From Zestomonas carbonaria (GTDB lineage Bacteria; Pseudomonadota; Gammaproteobacteria; Pseudomonadales; Pseudomonadaceae), in contig NZ_CAJFCI010000031.1 of assembly GCF_904061905.1 (NCBI RefSeq), positions 1 to 45,724 on the forward strand: DNA of 45,724 nucleotides, in the 5' to 3' direction. How positions within the stretch are numbered: the stretch's first letter is position 1; each line of letters begins with the position of its first letter. Both the position numbers and the translations under genes were made by a program. Below are positions 1 to 6,583 of the stretch, one piece after another. Under the pieces are notes generated by a model, which worked only from the letters and a program-made list of their open reading frames with translations, was not told the origin of the DNA and searched no databases.

Positions 1-1
1 A

Positions 2-76
2 GCCGAACGTTACCGACGACGGCAGGAGCGAATACGCGAGATCAACCTGCGTCAGGGGCAACTGTTAATAGCATGA
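2..76 (+). CDS. possible 3' end of a host gene cut by the window edge
   Basis: Frame 2 is open from the window edge to a TGA at 74-76 and reads as a basic, Arg/Gln-rich tail ending GQLLIA. A second frame is also open to a TAA at 67-69 and has the higher GC at third codon positions, so the frame is uncertain. No family is recognisable from 24 residues. It would be the last gene before the host repeat array that received the prophage. Confidence 0.25.
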   Translation, partial: AERYRRRQERIREINLRQGQLLIA

Positions 77-108
77 GGCGTGCCGGACAGCAGTGCGCGA
101 ACGCGGGA

Positions 109-296
109 CGGTGCCTGCACCGAATGCCCTTCAGGGCGGCCCGAAGGGCGAGTGGAGCGAGTGATCCAATAAACAAAGGCAAAAGCATCGCGGGCATGGC
201 CCGCTCCTACGGGCGAACCGGCAACTCCGACCAGTCCCCTCTCCCCCCGGGAGAGGGCTAGGGTGAGGGACGGTGCCTGCACCGAACGCCCTTCAG
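109..296. repeat. host tandem repeat, left of prophage (162-bp period)
   Basis: The block GACGGTGCCTGCACCGAA ... CCCTTCAG recurs: CTTCAG lies at 129-134 and again at 291-296, a period of 162 bp. The unit contains a C-rich stretch with a hairpin (CTCTCCC/GGGAGAG) and a palindromic GCGGGCATGGCCCGC segment. The same unit continues to the right of the prophage at 41122, so the phage interrupted a tandem array. No convincing gene is seen here. Confidence 0.85.
291..296. other. target-site duplication, left copy (CTTCAG)
   Basis: CTTCAG sits immediately before the TG of the left prophage end and is repeated directly after the CA of the right end (41122-41127). Joining the flanks restores GCCCTTCAGGGCGGCCCGA, which matches the uninterrupted copies of the host repeat at 129 and 41284. 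Confidence 0.85.
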
Positions 297-380
297 TGAT
301 CAGGCTTGAGAAAAAGAATACCGGGGAAGCGCGATAATTATGGGATGTACTGGCCTAGGGTGGGCCGTATTGGGATAGGA
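297..380. other. left prophage end with putative transposase-binding sites
   Basis: The end begins TGATCAGG. Compared with the inverted right end it shares GAAAAA (310-315; right 41103-41108), GCGCGATAA (329-337; right 41082-41090) and a third 16-bp stretch CCGTATtGGgAtAGGA (365-380; right 41046-41061, 12 of 16 identical). Spacing from each terminus is nearly the same (13-14, 31-32 and 60-68 bp). This is the pattern expected for MuA-type end-binding sites; the assignment is inferred. Confidence 0.7.
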
Positions 381-385
381 AAGTG

Positions 386-413
386 AAAAGCCGTTACCGC
401 TATGGCAACGGCT
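386..413 (-). terminator. intrinsic terminator of the leftward early operon
   Basis: Read leftward, AGCCGTTGCC pairs with GGTAACGGCT around a 5-nt loop, followed by TTTT. The stem overlaps the stop codon of the last early gene (412-414) and lies about 90 bp inside the left prophage end. It would stop early transcription from running into host DNA. Confidence 0.8.
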
Positions 414-735
414 ATTCTGGCTGGCGTATCCAGTCGAGAAGCTGGTCTGAAAGCTCCAACAGGTCGCCAATGTCGTTGCCGTTGTAGTGCTTGGAGGCAA
501 TCTCCAAGCAGCGCAAACGAGTGACCTCGGCGACAGATAGTGGTTCTGCTTCAGCAGCCTCCTCGCTCTTCATCTTCAGATAGCGATGAACAGCCGATTT
601 TGAGACCTCGTAACCCTGCTCTTGCAACCAGTCGGTGTGATCGAGGATTGTCCAGGCTGGATACTGCTGAAACTGTGCTAGCAGTTGCTCCTGAATCTCA
701 GGGGGTAGAGCCTCTACTGCAAATTTCCGTCCCAT
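412..735 (-). CDS. small DUF3486-like (Mu gp27-like) protein at the left terminus
   Basis: The 107-residue protein starts MGRKFAVEALPPEIQ and contains the pattern of the DUF3486/Mu gp27 N-terminal HTH domain, including YEVSKSAVHRYLK. The late operon carries a full-length relative at 18217 that also begins MGRK and has a matching SRSAIGRYK segment, but this copy lacks the long C-terminal helices. The start at 735 is preferred over the upstream in-frame ATG because AAGGAG lies 8 nt before it. It is the last gene of the leftward operon. gp27 proteins are thought to act as small terminase subunits. What a short early paralogue does is unknown; a DNA-binding role is inferred from the fold only. 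Confidence 0.7.
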   Translation of the reverse strand: MGRKFAVEALPPEIQEQLLAQFQQYPAWTILDHTDWLQEQGYEVSKSAVHRYLKMKSEEAAEAEPLSVAEVTRLRCLEIASKHYNGNDIGDLLELSDQLLDWIRQPE

Positions 736-801
736 CGCCAGCTCCTTCACTTCCAGGGTCTTTAGTAGGCCGCCCAGGCCAATAGGCAACGCCGTTTTTC
801 G

Positions 802-1185
802 TCAGTCGGTCGGCAGGTCGCCGAGGTCGAGGGAGTGCTGGTCGCGGGCGAACTTGCGGTCCTGGATGCGCTTCAGCAGTTTGTAGATGGCGTTCTCGCA
901 CAGGTTGTATTCAGCCGCCAGGGCGCGGTGGTTGTTGCCCTTGAACTTGGAGAGGATCTCCAGATCGCGCTGGGTCAGATTCCAGCGGAAGTCCTTGGGG
1001 ATGGTGACGTGCGAGCCTCCCCACACCACCGCAATGTGATCGACGACAGCCGACGCCGCCTGTTCGGCAACGTCCTTCGGTATAAGGAAGTCCCGGTGGA
1101 GCACCAGGACCATGTGGTCGAACATGGCGGTGAACAGCTCGTGGCGCTTCTCTGCCATGACTGACACCTGGATCGGCTTACCCAT
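802..1185 (-). CDS. mor: Mor-family transcriptional activator of late genes
   Basis: The 127-residue protein has the Mor/C family architecture: an N-terminal helical dimerisation region with AVVDHIAVVWGG, the linker motif VTIPKDF, and a C-terminal HTH (LAAEYNLCENAIYKLLKR). Mor and C of phage Mu bind promoters that lack a good -35 box and recruit RNA polymerase. This is the only such gene in the element, so it is the natural candidate for switching on the three late operons. The start at 1185 has AAGGGGG 5 nt upstream and overlaps the preceding stop; the longer frame from 1230 has no comparable site. Lying more than 11 kb from the early promoter, it would be made late in the early phase. Confidence 0.88.
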   Translation of the reverse strand: MGKPIQVSVMAEKRHELFTAMFDHMVLVLHRDFLIPKDVAEQAASAVVDHIAVVWGGSHVTIPKDFRWNLTQRDLEILSKFKGNNHRALAAEYNLCENAIYKLLKRIQDRKFARDQHSLDLGDLPTD

Positions 1186-1735
1186 GGTTCCCCCTTGCCG
1201 CCTGGCGACGGCGTTCCGCTTCTTCTTCATCTATAAGGCCGAGCCGCTGGTCAGCATCGATGCGGCCGATCGCCTCCTGGATCAGTTGCTGGGCCGTGGC
1301 GGTCACTGCTGCGCGTGCCGGCTTGGCCGGAGCCACCTGGGCGACTTGGGCCGGGTCGGCGGCGATGCCGTAGACCACGGCGCGCAGGTAACCGTGACCT
1401 TCCAGCGGCAACTGCAGGCGCTCGCGGCCAGCGATCATCTGCTCGATGCCAGCGGCCCACAGCCGCGGAGTGGCCGGCTTCGAGTCGTTGGTGCGGGCGT
1501 CGCGCTGGACGGAGCCGGCGTTGACCAGGTCGAGCAACTCCTCGATAAGCCGGATGGCCTTTGTCATGCGCAGGCCGCGCTTGGCCGGGCTGAACAGACG
1601 CAGGTAGTTCAGCACCGCCCGGCCCAGCTTCGGCTCCAGGCCGGCCAGCAGCGCCGCGAGGCGCTTGCCGTCCGCATCGGCGAACCCCGACTCGAACGGG
1701 AACTGCTCGCCGCAGCAAGGGCATTGGATCTGCAT
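1178..1735 (-). CDS. early protein with N-terminal CxxC zinc knuckle, unknown function
   Basis: The 185-residue protein opens with MQIQCPCCGEQFPFE, a single CPCC knuckle as in zinc-ribbon proteins, followed by helical segments (RLAALLAGLEPKLGRAVLNY) and an Arg-rich C terminus. I do not recognise a named family; transposable Pseudomonas phages carry an early protein of this kind next to gemA and mor. ATG at 1735 is preferred over the GTG at 1738 because AGGGGG lies about 5 nt upstream of the ATG. Its ATG overlaps the stop of the 34-residue ORF upstream (TGATG), and its own stop overlaps the mor start region, so translation is probably coupled. Confidence 0.75.
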   Translation of the reverse strand: MQIQCPCCGEQFPFESGFADADGKRLAALLAGLEPKLGRAVLNYLRLFSPAKRGLRMTKAIRLIEELLDLVNAGSVQRDARTNDSKPATPRLWAAGIEQMIAGRERLQLPLEGHGYLRAVVYGIAADPAQVAQVAPAKPARAAVTATAQQLIQEAIGRIDADQRLGLIDEEEAERRRQAARGNHG

Positions 1736-1839
1736 CACTGCCCCCTCACGCCATCAAGTACGCCCAGCACGATGGCGCTGAGGTTCCCCGTGATCGCCAG
1801 CCAGGCCAGGATGGGAATAACAACATCCGGGCTCAACAT
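1735..1839 (-). CDS. 34-residue single-TM microprotein
   Basis: A short frame fills the gap between gemA and the zinc-knuckle gene exactly. Its ATG (1839-1837) overlaps the gemA stop in a TGATG, and its TGA (1737-1735) overlaps the next ATG in another TGATG. AAGGGGG lies 8 nt before the start. The product starts MLSPDVVIPILAWLAITG and has one hydrophobic helix (about residues 5-27) and a short polar tail. Coupling at both ends and a good ribosome site argue that it is translated. Function unknown; a membrane peptide is inferred. Confidence 0.6.
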   Translation of the reverse strand: MLSPDVVIPILAWLAITGNLSAIVLGVLDGVRGQ

Positions 1840-2405
1840 CACAGCAGCCCCCTTGCAGATGCCGCTGCGCGCAGTGTTTCGACCAGGCTCTTGAGGATTG
1901 GACGGCGCCACTCCCAGCCCTTGGGCAGGCTTTCCAGATCCGCCCTCCAGTTTGGATCGTGCTCACCGAGCAGCTTTAGCAGCTCTTCCACATTGGCCAG
2001 CAGGCCGCGTTTCTCCTGCTCGACGTGCAGGGCCGCGAGCACAGCCTTGAGCTGATCGGGCTTCTTGAGCCAAACCACCTTGGCGATGCCGAACTGGCGT
2101 TTGGCGATCGCATCGGCATAGCTCCAGGGCAGGCCCATGTTGGTGAGCTGGGCCTCGATCACCTCGATCTCGCCCGATAGCTTGCTGAAGTTGTGCGGTT
2201 TGCCCTTGGCTCGCGCCGATGGCTTGGGCTTCCAGCCCATCCGCTCGAACTCGGTCAGCAGCTTGCTGGCCTGGCTGGTGGTGAGGTCTTTCGCCGAGCG
2301 GACGCCGGCGACGCGGCCCAGGACCGTGCGGTAGGTGTCATCGTCCATGCCCAGTTGGGACTTGGCGATGTGGATCTTGCTGAGAGTGCCTTTGTTGATC
2401 GCCAT
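1839..2405 (-). CDS. gemA: GemA-like regulatory protein (Mu gp16, DUF1018)
   Basis: The 188-residue protein has the characteristic N-terminal block IHIAKSQLGMDDDTYR, then VRSAKDLTTSQASKLLTEFERMGW, as in the GemA/Mu gp16 family, and a C-terminal helical region. GemA of Mu is an early accessory protein reported to modulate host gene expression and DNA supercoiling; the molecular mechanism is not established. The ATG at 2405 overlaps the preceding stop (TGAGCATG arrangement). It lies in the semi-essential part of the early operon, between transposition genes and mor, as in Mu. Confidence 0.88.
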   Translation of the reverse strand: MAINKGTLSKIHIAKSQLGMDDDTYRTVLGRVAGVRSAKDLTTSQASKLLTEFERMGWKPKPSARAKGKPHNFSKLSGEIEVIEAQLTNMGLPWSYADAIAKRQFGIAKVVWLKKPDQLKAVLAALHVEQEKRGLLANVEELLKLLGEHDPNWRADLESLPKGWEWRRPILKSLVETLRAAASARGLL

Positions 2406-2407
2406 GC

Positions 2408-2623
2408 TCAGAGGTCCTCATGCTCGATCTGCAGGAAACCGCTGCTGGCTCGACCGCCCAACGTCTCCAGCGCCTTCACCTCGACCTTCGCCGACTCCAC
2501 GATGACCTGGCTGACCTGAGCAACCACCTTGGCTCGCTCGATTTCCAGCGGTTGGTCAGGGTCCAGCAGCCCCTCGATCGTTGCGAACAGGTGGTTGCGC
2601 AGATCCTCAAGCTTGTTCTTCAT
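2408..2623 (-). CDS. conserved small early phage protein
   Basis: The 71-residue protein begins MKNKLEDLRNHLFATIEGLL and is mostly helical and charged, with a short Gly-containing C-terminal tail (LGGRASSGFLQIEHEDL). Proteins with this start are common in early operons of Mu-like prophages, but no function is known to me. The start at 2623 is chosen over 2674 because the GGAGG/GGAG region lies directly upstream. The gene overlaps the last 17 bp of the HNH gene and is followed closely by gemA. Confidence 0.75.
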   Translation of the reverse strand: MKNKLEDLRNHLFATIEGLLDPDQPLEIERAKVVAQVSQVIVESAKVEVKALETLGGRASSGFLQIEHEDL

Positions 2624-3326
2624 GCTCCGCCTCCTTGATGGTGCGTTTGAGCTTGCCGACCGCCCGGATGGCATCTTTCAGTTCGGGCGGGTAGCGATGA
2701 ATTGTGTTGCGCTGCATGCGCTCGGCGCGGGTGAGCAGTTCCAGATTGTCCAGGGCGATGTTCTGCTTGTTGCCGTCCTTGAAGCAGAGGCAATTCCCTG
2801 CTGGTACAGGGCCGTGGTGCTCTTGCCACAGCAGAATATGCACCCCCACCCAATCTCTCGGTGGGTAGCCGGTGTCCGATACCTTGCGTTGCAGATACCC
2901 GTCCCGACTCACGCGATGACTCCCAATCGGGAGCCATGTGTGCGGCTTGCTGCCCTTCTTGAACTGGGTTTCCTTGGCACGACCACCGGCCTGCAGGCCC
3001 TTCAGCCCCTTGTTCCAGGGCACCATGCCTTTCTGGAATCTGCTTGCTTTCCCTCGTTCCGCTCGCTGCTGGCCACAACGCTGGAGGGTGGCCTTCATGA
3101 ACGCCTCCGACTTGCGCAGTCCAAGCGAGTTGGCCTTGGCATAAACCCGGTCGATCGGCCGTCCCAGGTCCGCAGCGAGCCGCTCTGTTTCCTCGTCGGC
3201 GTAGCGTTCGCGCAGCAGCTGCTCCTCAGCTTCGGTCCAGAACCGCTTGCTCCGGCACGCGTCGCGGTGGCGGATCTTCCTCTTCGCCCGGTCGATGGCC
3301 TCCATGGCCAGGGCGCCGAGGACCAT
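2607..3326 (-). CDS. HNH endonuclease with N-terminal Myb/SANT-like domain
   Basis: In this 239-residue protein, residues about 28-75 (RFWTEAEEQLLRERY ... VYAKANSLGL) resemble a Myb/SANT-type DNA-binding helix bundle. Residues 97-130 hold two FxKG motifs with PWNKG, typical of DNA-recognition modules in phage HNH proteins. Residues 160-205 are an HNH_3-like core: VHILLWQEHHGPVP, FKDGNKQN, LDNLELLTRAE. The second His of the usual vHHxDGN motif is replaced (CLCFKDGN), a variation seen in phage HNH proteins; whether it still cuts DNA is uncertain. ATG at 3326 overlaps the previous stop (TGATG). It could be a homing enzyme or an accessory to replication or packaging. Confidence 0.85.
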   Translation of the reverse strand: MVLGALAMEAIDRAKRKIRHRDACRSKRFWTEAEEQLLRERYADEETERLAADLGRPIDRVYAKANSLGLRKSEAFMKATLQRCGQQRAERGKASRFQKGMVPWNKGLKGLQAGGRAKETQFKKGSKPHTWLPIGSHRVSRDGYLQRKVSDTGYPPRDWVGVHILLWQEHHGPVPAGNCLCFKDGNKQNIALDNLELLTRAERMQRNTIHRYPPELKDAIRAVGKLKRTIKEAEHEEQA

Positions 3327-3574
3327 CAGATGTTCTCCGCAGCGTTGAGCGGAGCTCCGGGCGTGATCCGCCACTTGCTGTGCATGCGCCCTACGGCGAC
3401 GCATGGCAGGCGCTCTATCGTGATGTGGTACTCGGGGAATAGCTTGTCGCCGAGGCGTTCGACAGCGATCTCCGGGTTATATGTGCAACTGGCGCGCTTG
3501 CCGCGCACCGTCGCTGTCTTGTACCCGTCGCTGTCCATACGGACGGAAACGTCAATGCTAGTGTCGGTAGCCAT
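3326..3574 (-). CDS. small early protein, unknown function
   Basis: The 82-residue protein begins MATDTSIDVSVRMDSDGYKT and looks mainly beta-rich in its first half (alternating hydrophobics, TATVRGKRASCTYNPE). No family is recognised. The ATG at 3574 has GGAGG 7 nt upstream, better than the GTG at 3580. It is tightly packed with both neighbours and overlaps the HNH start by TGATG, so it is part of the early operon. Confidence 0.65.
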   Translation of the reverse strand: MATDTSIDVSVRMDSDGYKTATVRGKRASCTYNPEIAVERLGDKLFPEYHITIERLPCVAVGRMHSKWRITPGAPLNAAENI

Positions 3575-3576
3575 GG

Positions 3577-3810
3577 TCACACCTCCTCCGGGTCAAACCA
3601 GGCGCGGCCAATGCCGGGTAGCTGTTGAAACTCCAGGCGCGACTCAAGATGCCGCCGATAATCATCGACCGGGACATCATGAATCTCTGCATAGGCGGCG
3701 GTCAGATCGTCCCAGGTCTGCGAGCCGGGGCCGATCAGGTAGGCAAGGCGCGGATCACACTGCATGCGTTCGATGACACGCGCGACAGCGATAGATGCCT
3801 TCATGCTCAT
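3577..3810 (-). CDS. small early protein, unknown function
   Basis: The 77-residue acidic protein begins MSMKASIAVARVIERMQCDP, with a helical N-terminal half and a C-terminal segment rich in aromatics (QQLPGIGRAWFDPEEV). GGGGG lies 6 nt before the ATG. The start overlaps or abuts the previous gene's stop (3812). No domain is recognised. Confidence 0.65.
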   Translation of the reverse strand: MSMKASIAVARVIERMQCDPRLAYLIGPGSQTWDDLTAAYAEIHDVPVDDYRRHLESRLEFQQLPGIGRAWFDPEEV

Positions 3811-3811
3811 G

Positions 3812-4519
3812 TCACACCCCCGCCGTCAGCCGGGCGACCGGCTTGTGATTGATCGCCTGGTGCAGTTGGGCGGACTTCCCGGCCAGGAAGCCGGCGGTGG
3901 CGGCGCCTTCGTCGCGGGCCTTCAGCTTGCGGCGCTTCATTTCAAACTTGCCCAGGTTGGAATGGTGCTTCGCCATATAAGCTTCGATGGCCTCGGCGAT
4001 GTTGTCCTCCACGCCGGCAAACTCATCGACCTTGTGGTACACCGCGTCGATCCAGCCATTTGCGAAGTGATCGCCACGGGCCACCTTCGTCGAGCGTTTG
4101 CAGCGCTTGTTGTTCGGCGACTTCAGGAAGTCGCGGCGAGCCTTCTGCAACTGCCGCTCCAGCACCTGGTAGGCATAGCCGGTCAACTCTGGAGCGGCAG
4201 CGCAGCCAACGAAGATGAAGGCGCCAACGACATCCAGATGCTGGGTCAACTTCGAGGAAATGATGAGCCGGGTGCCAAAAGCGTGAGCGCAGACCTGGGC
4301 TAGGCGCACGCGCCAGGCTGGTGGCTTTCCGTCCGATCCAGCCTCGATGGTGACTTCGCCGGCCATGCTGGCCAGCACGTCGCCCATCTCCAAGTTGTAG
4401 ATTTCCATCATCTTGTAGGCTTGGCGCAGTGCGGTCTCGGCCTCGGTCGCGGTAGCACCCTTGCCCTTGGCCATCTCCATGCACTTCTTGATCTTGTCGA
4501 GGATGCGATCCTGATCCAT
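3812..4519 (-). CDS. DUF2786 domain protein
   Basis: The 235-residue protein starts with the DUF2786 signature, MDQDRILDKIKKCMEMAKGK ... ATEAETALRQAYKMMEIYNL (residues 1-43). The rest includes VCAHAFGTRLI, a hydrophobic VVGAFIFVGCAAAPELTGYAY strand-helix, and a basic C-terminal region (KFEMKRRKLKARDEG) that could contact nucleic acid. DUF2786 proteins are frequent in phage early regions; their biochemical activity is unknown. It lies one base pair from the DUF3164 gene upstream and is cotranscribed with it. Confidence 0.8.
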   Translation of the reverse strand: MDQDRILDKIKKCMEMAKGKGATATEAETALRQAYKMMEIYNLEMGDVLASMAGEVTIEAGSDGKPPAWRVRLAQVCAHAFGTRLIISSKLTQHLDVVGAFIFVGCAAAPELTGYAYQVLERQLQKARRDFLKSPNNKRCKRSTKVARGDHFANGWIDAVYHKVDEFAGVEDNIAEAIEAYMAKHHSNLGKFEMKRRKLKARDEGAATAGFLAGKSAQLHQAINHKPVARLTAGV

Positions 4520-4520
4520 C

Positions 4521-5156
4521 TCACACCCCCGCGATATCGAGCAGGATGGTCTGGTACTTCTTACCAGCGACCCGCTGCTGAACTTGGATGTACACCGCCT
4601 TACCGTTGACGATCAGGCTGTCCTGGACGGCCTGCTTGGCCTTCTTCCAGTCGGGATCGTTGATCTCCGCGCGGAGCATGTCCATCACGCGGGAGATGCT
4701 GATCTCGCCGCTCTTGGTGGGGCGGAATGCCCTGGTGGCCAGGGTGAAGAGATGCTTGTGGGCATCCTCATGGACGGTCTGGCCCCAGCGGCTGATGCAC
4801 TCGAACACCTTGGCCTTGGCGACTTCCATCTCCTCGGTGTAGCCAATGCTGTCCTGGTGGATGCGCTTGAGCTTGAAGCGGCCGTCGAACGACAGCAGCG
4901 AGACGTTGCCCTTCGGCCCGCCCAGTTTCATGTCGTACTTCTCGCCGGCAATGGTGATGAGGTCGTCGATCTCGGCCAGGGCCTTTTCCTTCAGAGCCTT
5001 CAGCTCGCCGTTCAGGCGCTGTGCCACGGTGGCGATGCCCATTACGACCTGGTCGCGCAGCTTGTCCTGCTCGCTGATCTCGCTTTCGTGCACCAGGTTG
5101 CCGGCGGCGTTACGTACCCAGCCGGCCGGGATCTGGATTTCTTGGGGCTCAGCCAT
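4521..5156 (-). CDS. DUF3164 family protein
   Basis: The 211-residue protein begins MAEPQEIQIPAGWVRNAAGN and has the DUF3164 hallmarks: the IPAGWVRNAxGNLVHES start, an internal long helix (LKALKEKALAEIDDLI), KLGGPKGNVSLLSFDG, and a C-terminal VNGKAVYIQVQQR-type segment. The family is conserved in the transposition region of Mu-like phages, usually just downstream of MuB; its function is unknown, and a role near replication is inferred from position. ATG at 5156 has AGGAG 7 nt upstream; the longer frame from 5288 reads antisense-like Ser/Pro sequence and is rejected. Confidence 0.85.
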   Translation of the reverse strand: MAEPQEIQIPAGWVRNAAGNLVHESEISEQDKLRDQVVMGIATVAQRLNGELKALKEKALAEIDDLITIAGEKYDMKLGGPKGNVSLLSFDGRFKLKRIHQDSIGYTEEMEVAKAKVFECISRWGQTVHEDAHKHLFTLATRAFRPTKSGEISISRVMDMLRAEINDPDWKKAKQAVQDSLIVNGKAVYIQVQQRVAGKKYQTILLDIAGV

Positions 5157-5454
5157 GACTCGACTCCTGCTGCTGAGTGGTACGGATGTGTTTGATGAGC
5201 ACGGAGACGTGCTGCATCGCCTCGGCCCAGAACATCGTCGGGGTTTCGCTGGCGCTGGCGTCGCTGAGCACGGCGATCGCGTGCTCAACGTCGTCGGCGG
5301 CGATCGGCGTCGGCTGCTGGCCGGTCAGTTCGTTGGTGATCTGGCCACTGAGCTGCTGGGCGCCGATGCTCGCGCAGCGGCCGACGTAGGGTTTTGCGTT
5401 GCGCAGCAGGGCCTCCAGGCGCAGCACGCGGGCGGACGCGGTCATGGCGGTCAT
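5149..5454 (-). CDS. early protein, unknown function
   Basis: The 101-residue protein begins MTAMTASARVLRLEALLRNA and ends in a helical stretch (MFWAEAMQHVSVLIKHIRTTQQQ). ATG at 5454 forms TGATG with the upstream stop and has GGGAGGG upstream. No domain is recognised. It overlaps the start of the DUF3164 gene by 8 bp, which points to translational coupling. Confidence 0.65.
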   Translation of the reverse strand: MTAMTASARVLRLEALLRNAKPYVGRCASIGAQQLSGQITNELTGQQPTPIAADDVEHAIAVLSDASASETPTMFWAEAMQHVSVLIKHIRTTQQQESSHG

Positions 5455-5897
5455 CAATGCACCCTCCCGTCGGCGCCGGCCGGCTTGCAGTTCTTGACGT
5501 AGCTATCGGTGAACTGCGCAACCTTGCGCATGACCAGGTCGTGATCACCGGCCAACTGGGCTTCGCACATGACCGCCATCTCACTGCAGAGCTGGTTGCT
5601 GGCCGCCATCAGGTTGTCGAATTGCAGCCAGAGGGCGTTGTAGCGGTTGCACTCGGTGACCAGGTTCTGCTCGGCCTCCTTTACCTGGGCGCGCAGGGCG
5701 TCGAGGAAGCCCTCGAAACCGTTGAGGAACAGCAGCGTGCCGTCGTCGTCGACCTGGAAGGTGGTGCTATGGAGTGGGATGCGCACGCCCTGGATGCTGG
5801 CGAACAGCTCGATGGCGTCTGGTTCAAGGTCGAGGTCGCGAGCCACTGTGCCGAGGCGCACGGCCAGGCACTTCGCGCTGATCGGAAAACCGCTCAT
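5454..5897 (-). CDS. early protein, unknown function
   Basis: The 147-residue protein begins MSGFPISAKCLAVRLGTVAR. It has a beta-rich middle (IPLHSTTFQVDDDGTLLFL) and a long helical C-terminal half (VKEAEQNLVTECNRYNALWL onward) that could form a coiled coil. The start at 5897 is chosen because GGAGCAGGA lies upstream and it overlaps the previous TGA; the longer frame from 6170 is an Arg/Pro-rich shadow. Function not recognised. Confidence 0.65.
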   Translation of the reverse strand: MSGFPISAKCLAVRLGTVARDLDLEPDAIELFASIQGVRIPLHSTTFQVDDDGTLLFLNGFEGFLDALRAQVKEAEQNLVTECNRYNALWLQFDNLMAASNQLCSEMAVMCEAQLAGDHDLVMRKVAQFTDSYVKNCKPAGADGRVH

Positions 5898-6244
5898 TGA
5901 TCCTGCTCCTTCACCGGAGTCATCCAGGCCACCCGGACACCATCCAGGGTCACCATGTTCTTGGTGTGCTTGCCGACCGTGGTCCAGCTGGCGCCGCGCC
6001 ACTTGCCCCGGAACAGGCTGGCCAGCAGGTCGGAGCTCTCGGGGGCGATGAACACGGTGGAGTCGAGCACTACCACGTGCTCGATGCGGATGCCCGCGGC
6101 CCGGAGGGTGCGGGTCATGGCGTTGACGGCCTGCAGGCGGGAGCCCAGTTCGGGGGTGAGCACAGTGCACATGGGCAGTGCGTGCTGGCGGGCCAGGTCG
6201 GCGGCGACCTGGGCGCTGAGCGGAATGACGTTGGCGGTGGTCAT
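5894..6244 (-). CDS. early protein, unknown function
   Basis: The 116-residue protein begins MTTANVIPLSAQVAADLA and is compact with alternating hydrophobics (GIRIEHVVVLDSTVFIAPE, FRGKWRGASWTTVGK). ATG at 6244 has GGAGGA 7 nt upstream, whereas the ATG at 6250 is too close to the same site. It overlaps the next gene by 4 bp (ATGA). No family is recognised. Confidence 0.65.
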   Translation of the reverse strand: MTTANVIPLSAQVAADLARQHALPMCTVLTPELGSRLQAVNAMTRTLRAAGIRIEHVVVLDSTVFIAPESSDLLASLFRGKWRGASWTTVGKHTKNMVTLDGVRVAWMTPVKEQDQ

Positions 6245-6246
6245 GG

Positions 6247-6582
6247 TCATTCCTCCTCGTCGCTGGCCGGCTTGGGCAGCTTGGTCAGGGCATCGTTGAG
6301 CGCGCTAAGGTCAGCGATCGCATCGGTGTACTCGCGATCGCCCTTGTGCAGGTTGGCTACGTAGCGGTTGGCCAGGTGGGCCACAGGGCGGATCAGCTCC
6401 TGCAGTTGATCCAGGTCTACCGAGCGCTGGTGCTCGGCTTTCTTGAGCACATCCAGGGCCTGGAAGCCGAGGCTGATGGCCGGTGTCATGGTCGAGCTGC
6501 CCTTAACCGGCGGATCGAACGAGAGGTTGACGTCGACGTTGCCGCCCGCTTTGTCCTTGAAGGTCAGGATTGCCTTCTGCAT
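6247..6582 (-). CDS. conserved early phage protein, unknown function
   Basis: The 111-residue protein begins MQKAILTFKDKAGGNVDVNL, with a beta-rich N-terminal third, then helices (ALDVLKKAEHQRSVDLDQLQ) and an acidic end (SDEEE). A GGGGG ribosome site lies upstream. It follows the MuB-like gene by 1 bp and probably belongs to the transposition module, but no function is known to me. Confidence 0.7.
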   Translation of the reverse strand: MQKAILTFKDKAGGNVDVNLSFDPPVKGSSTMTPAISLGFQALDVLKKAEHQRSVDLDQLQELIRPVAHLANRYVANLHKGDREYTDAIADLSALNDALTKLPKPASDEEE

Positions 6583-6583
6583 C

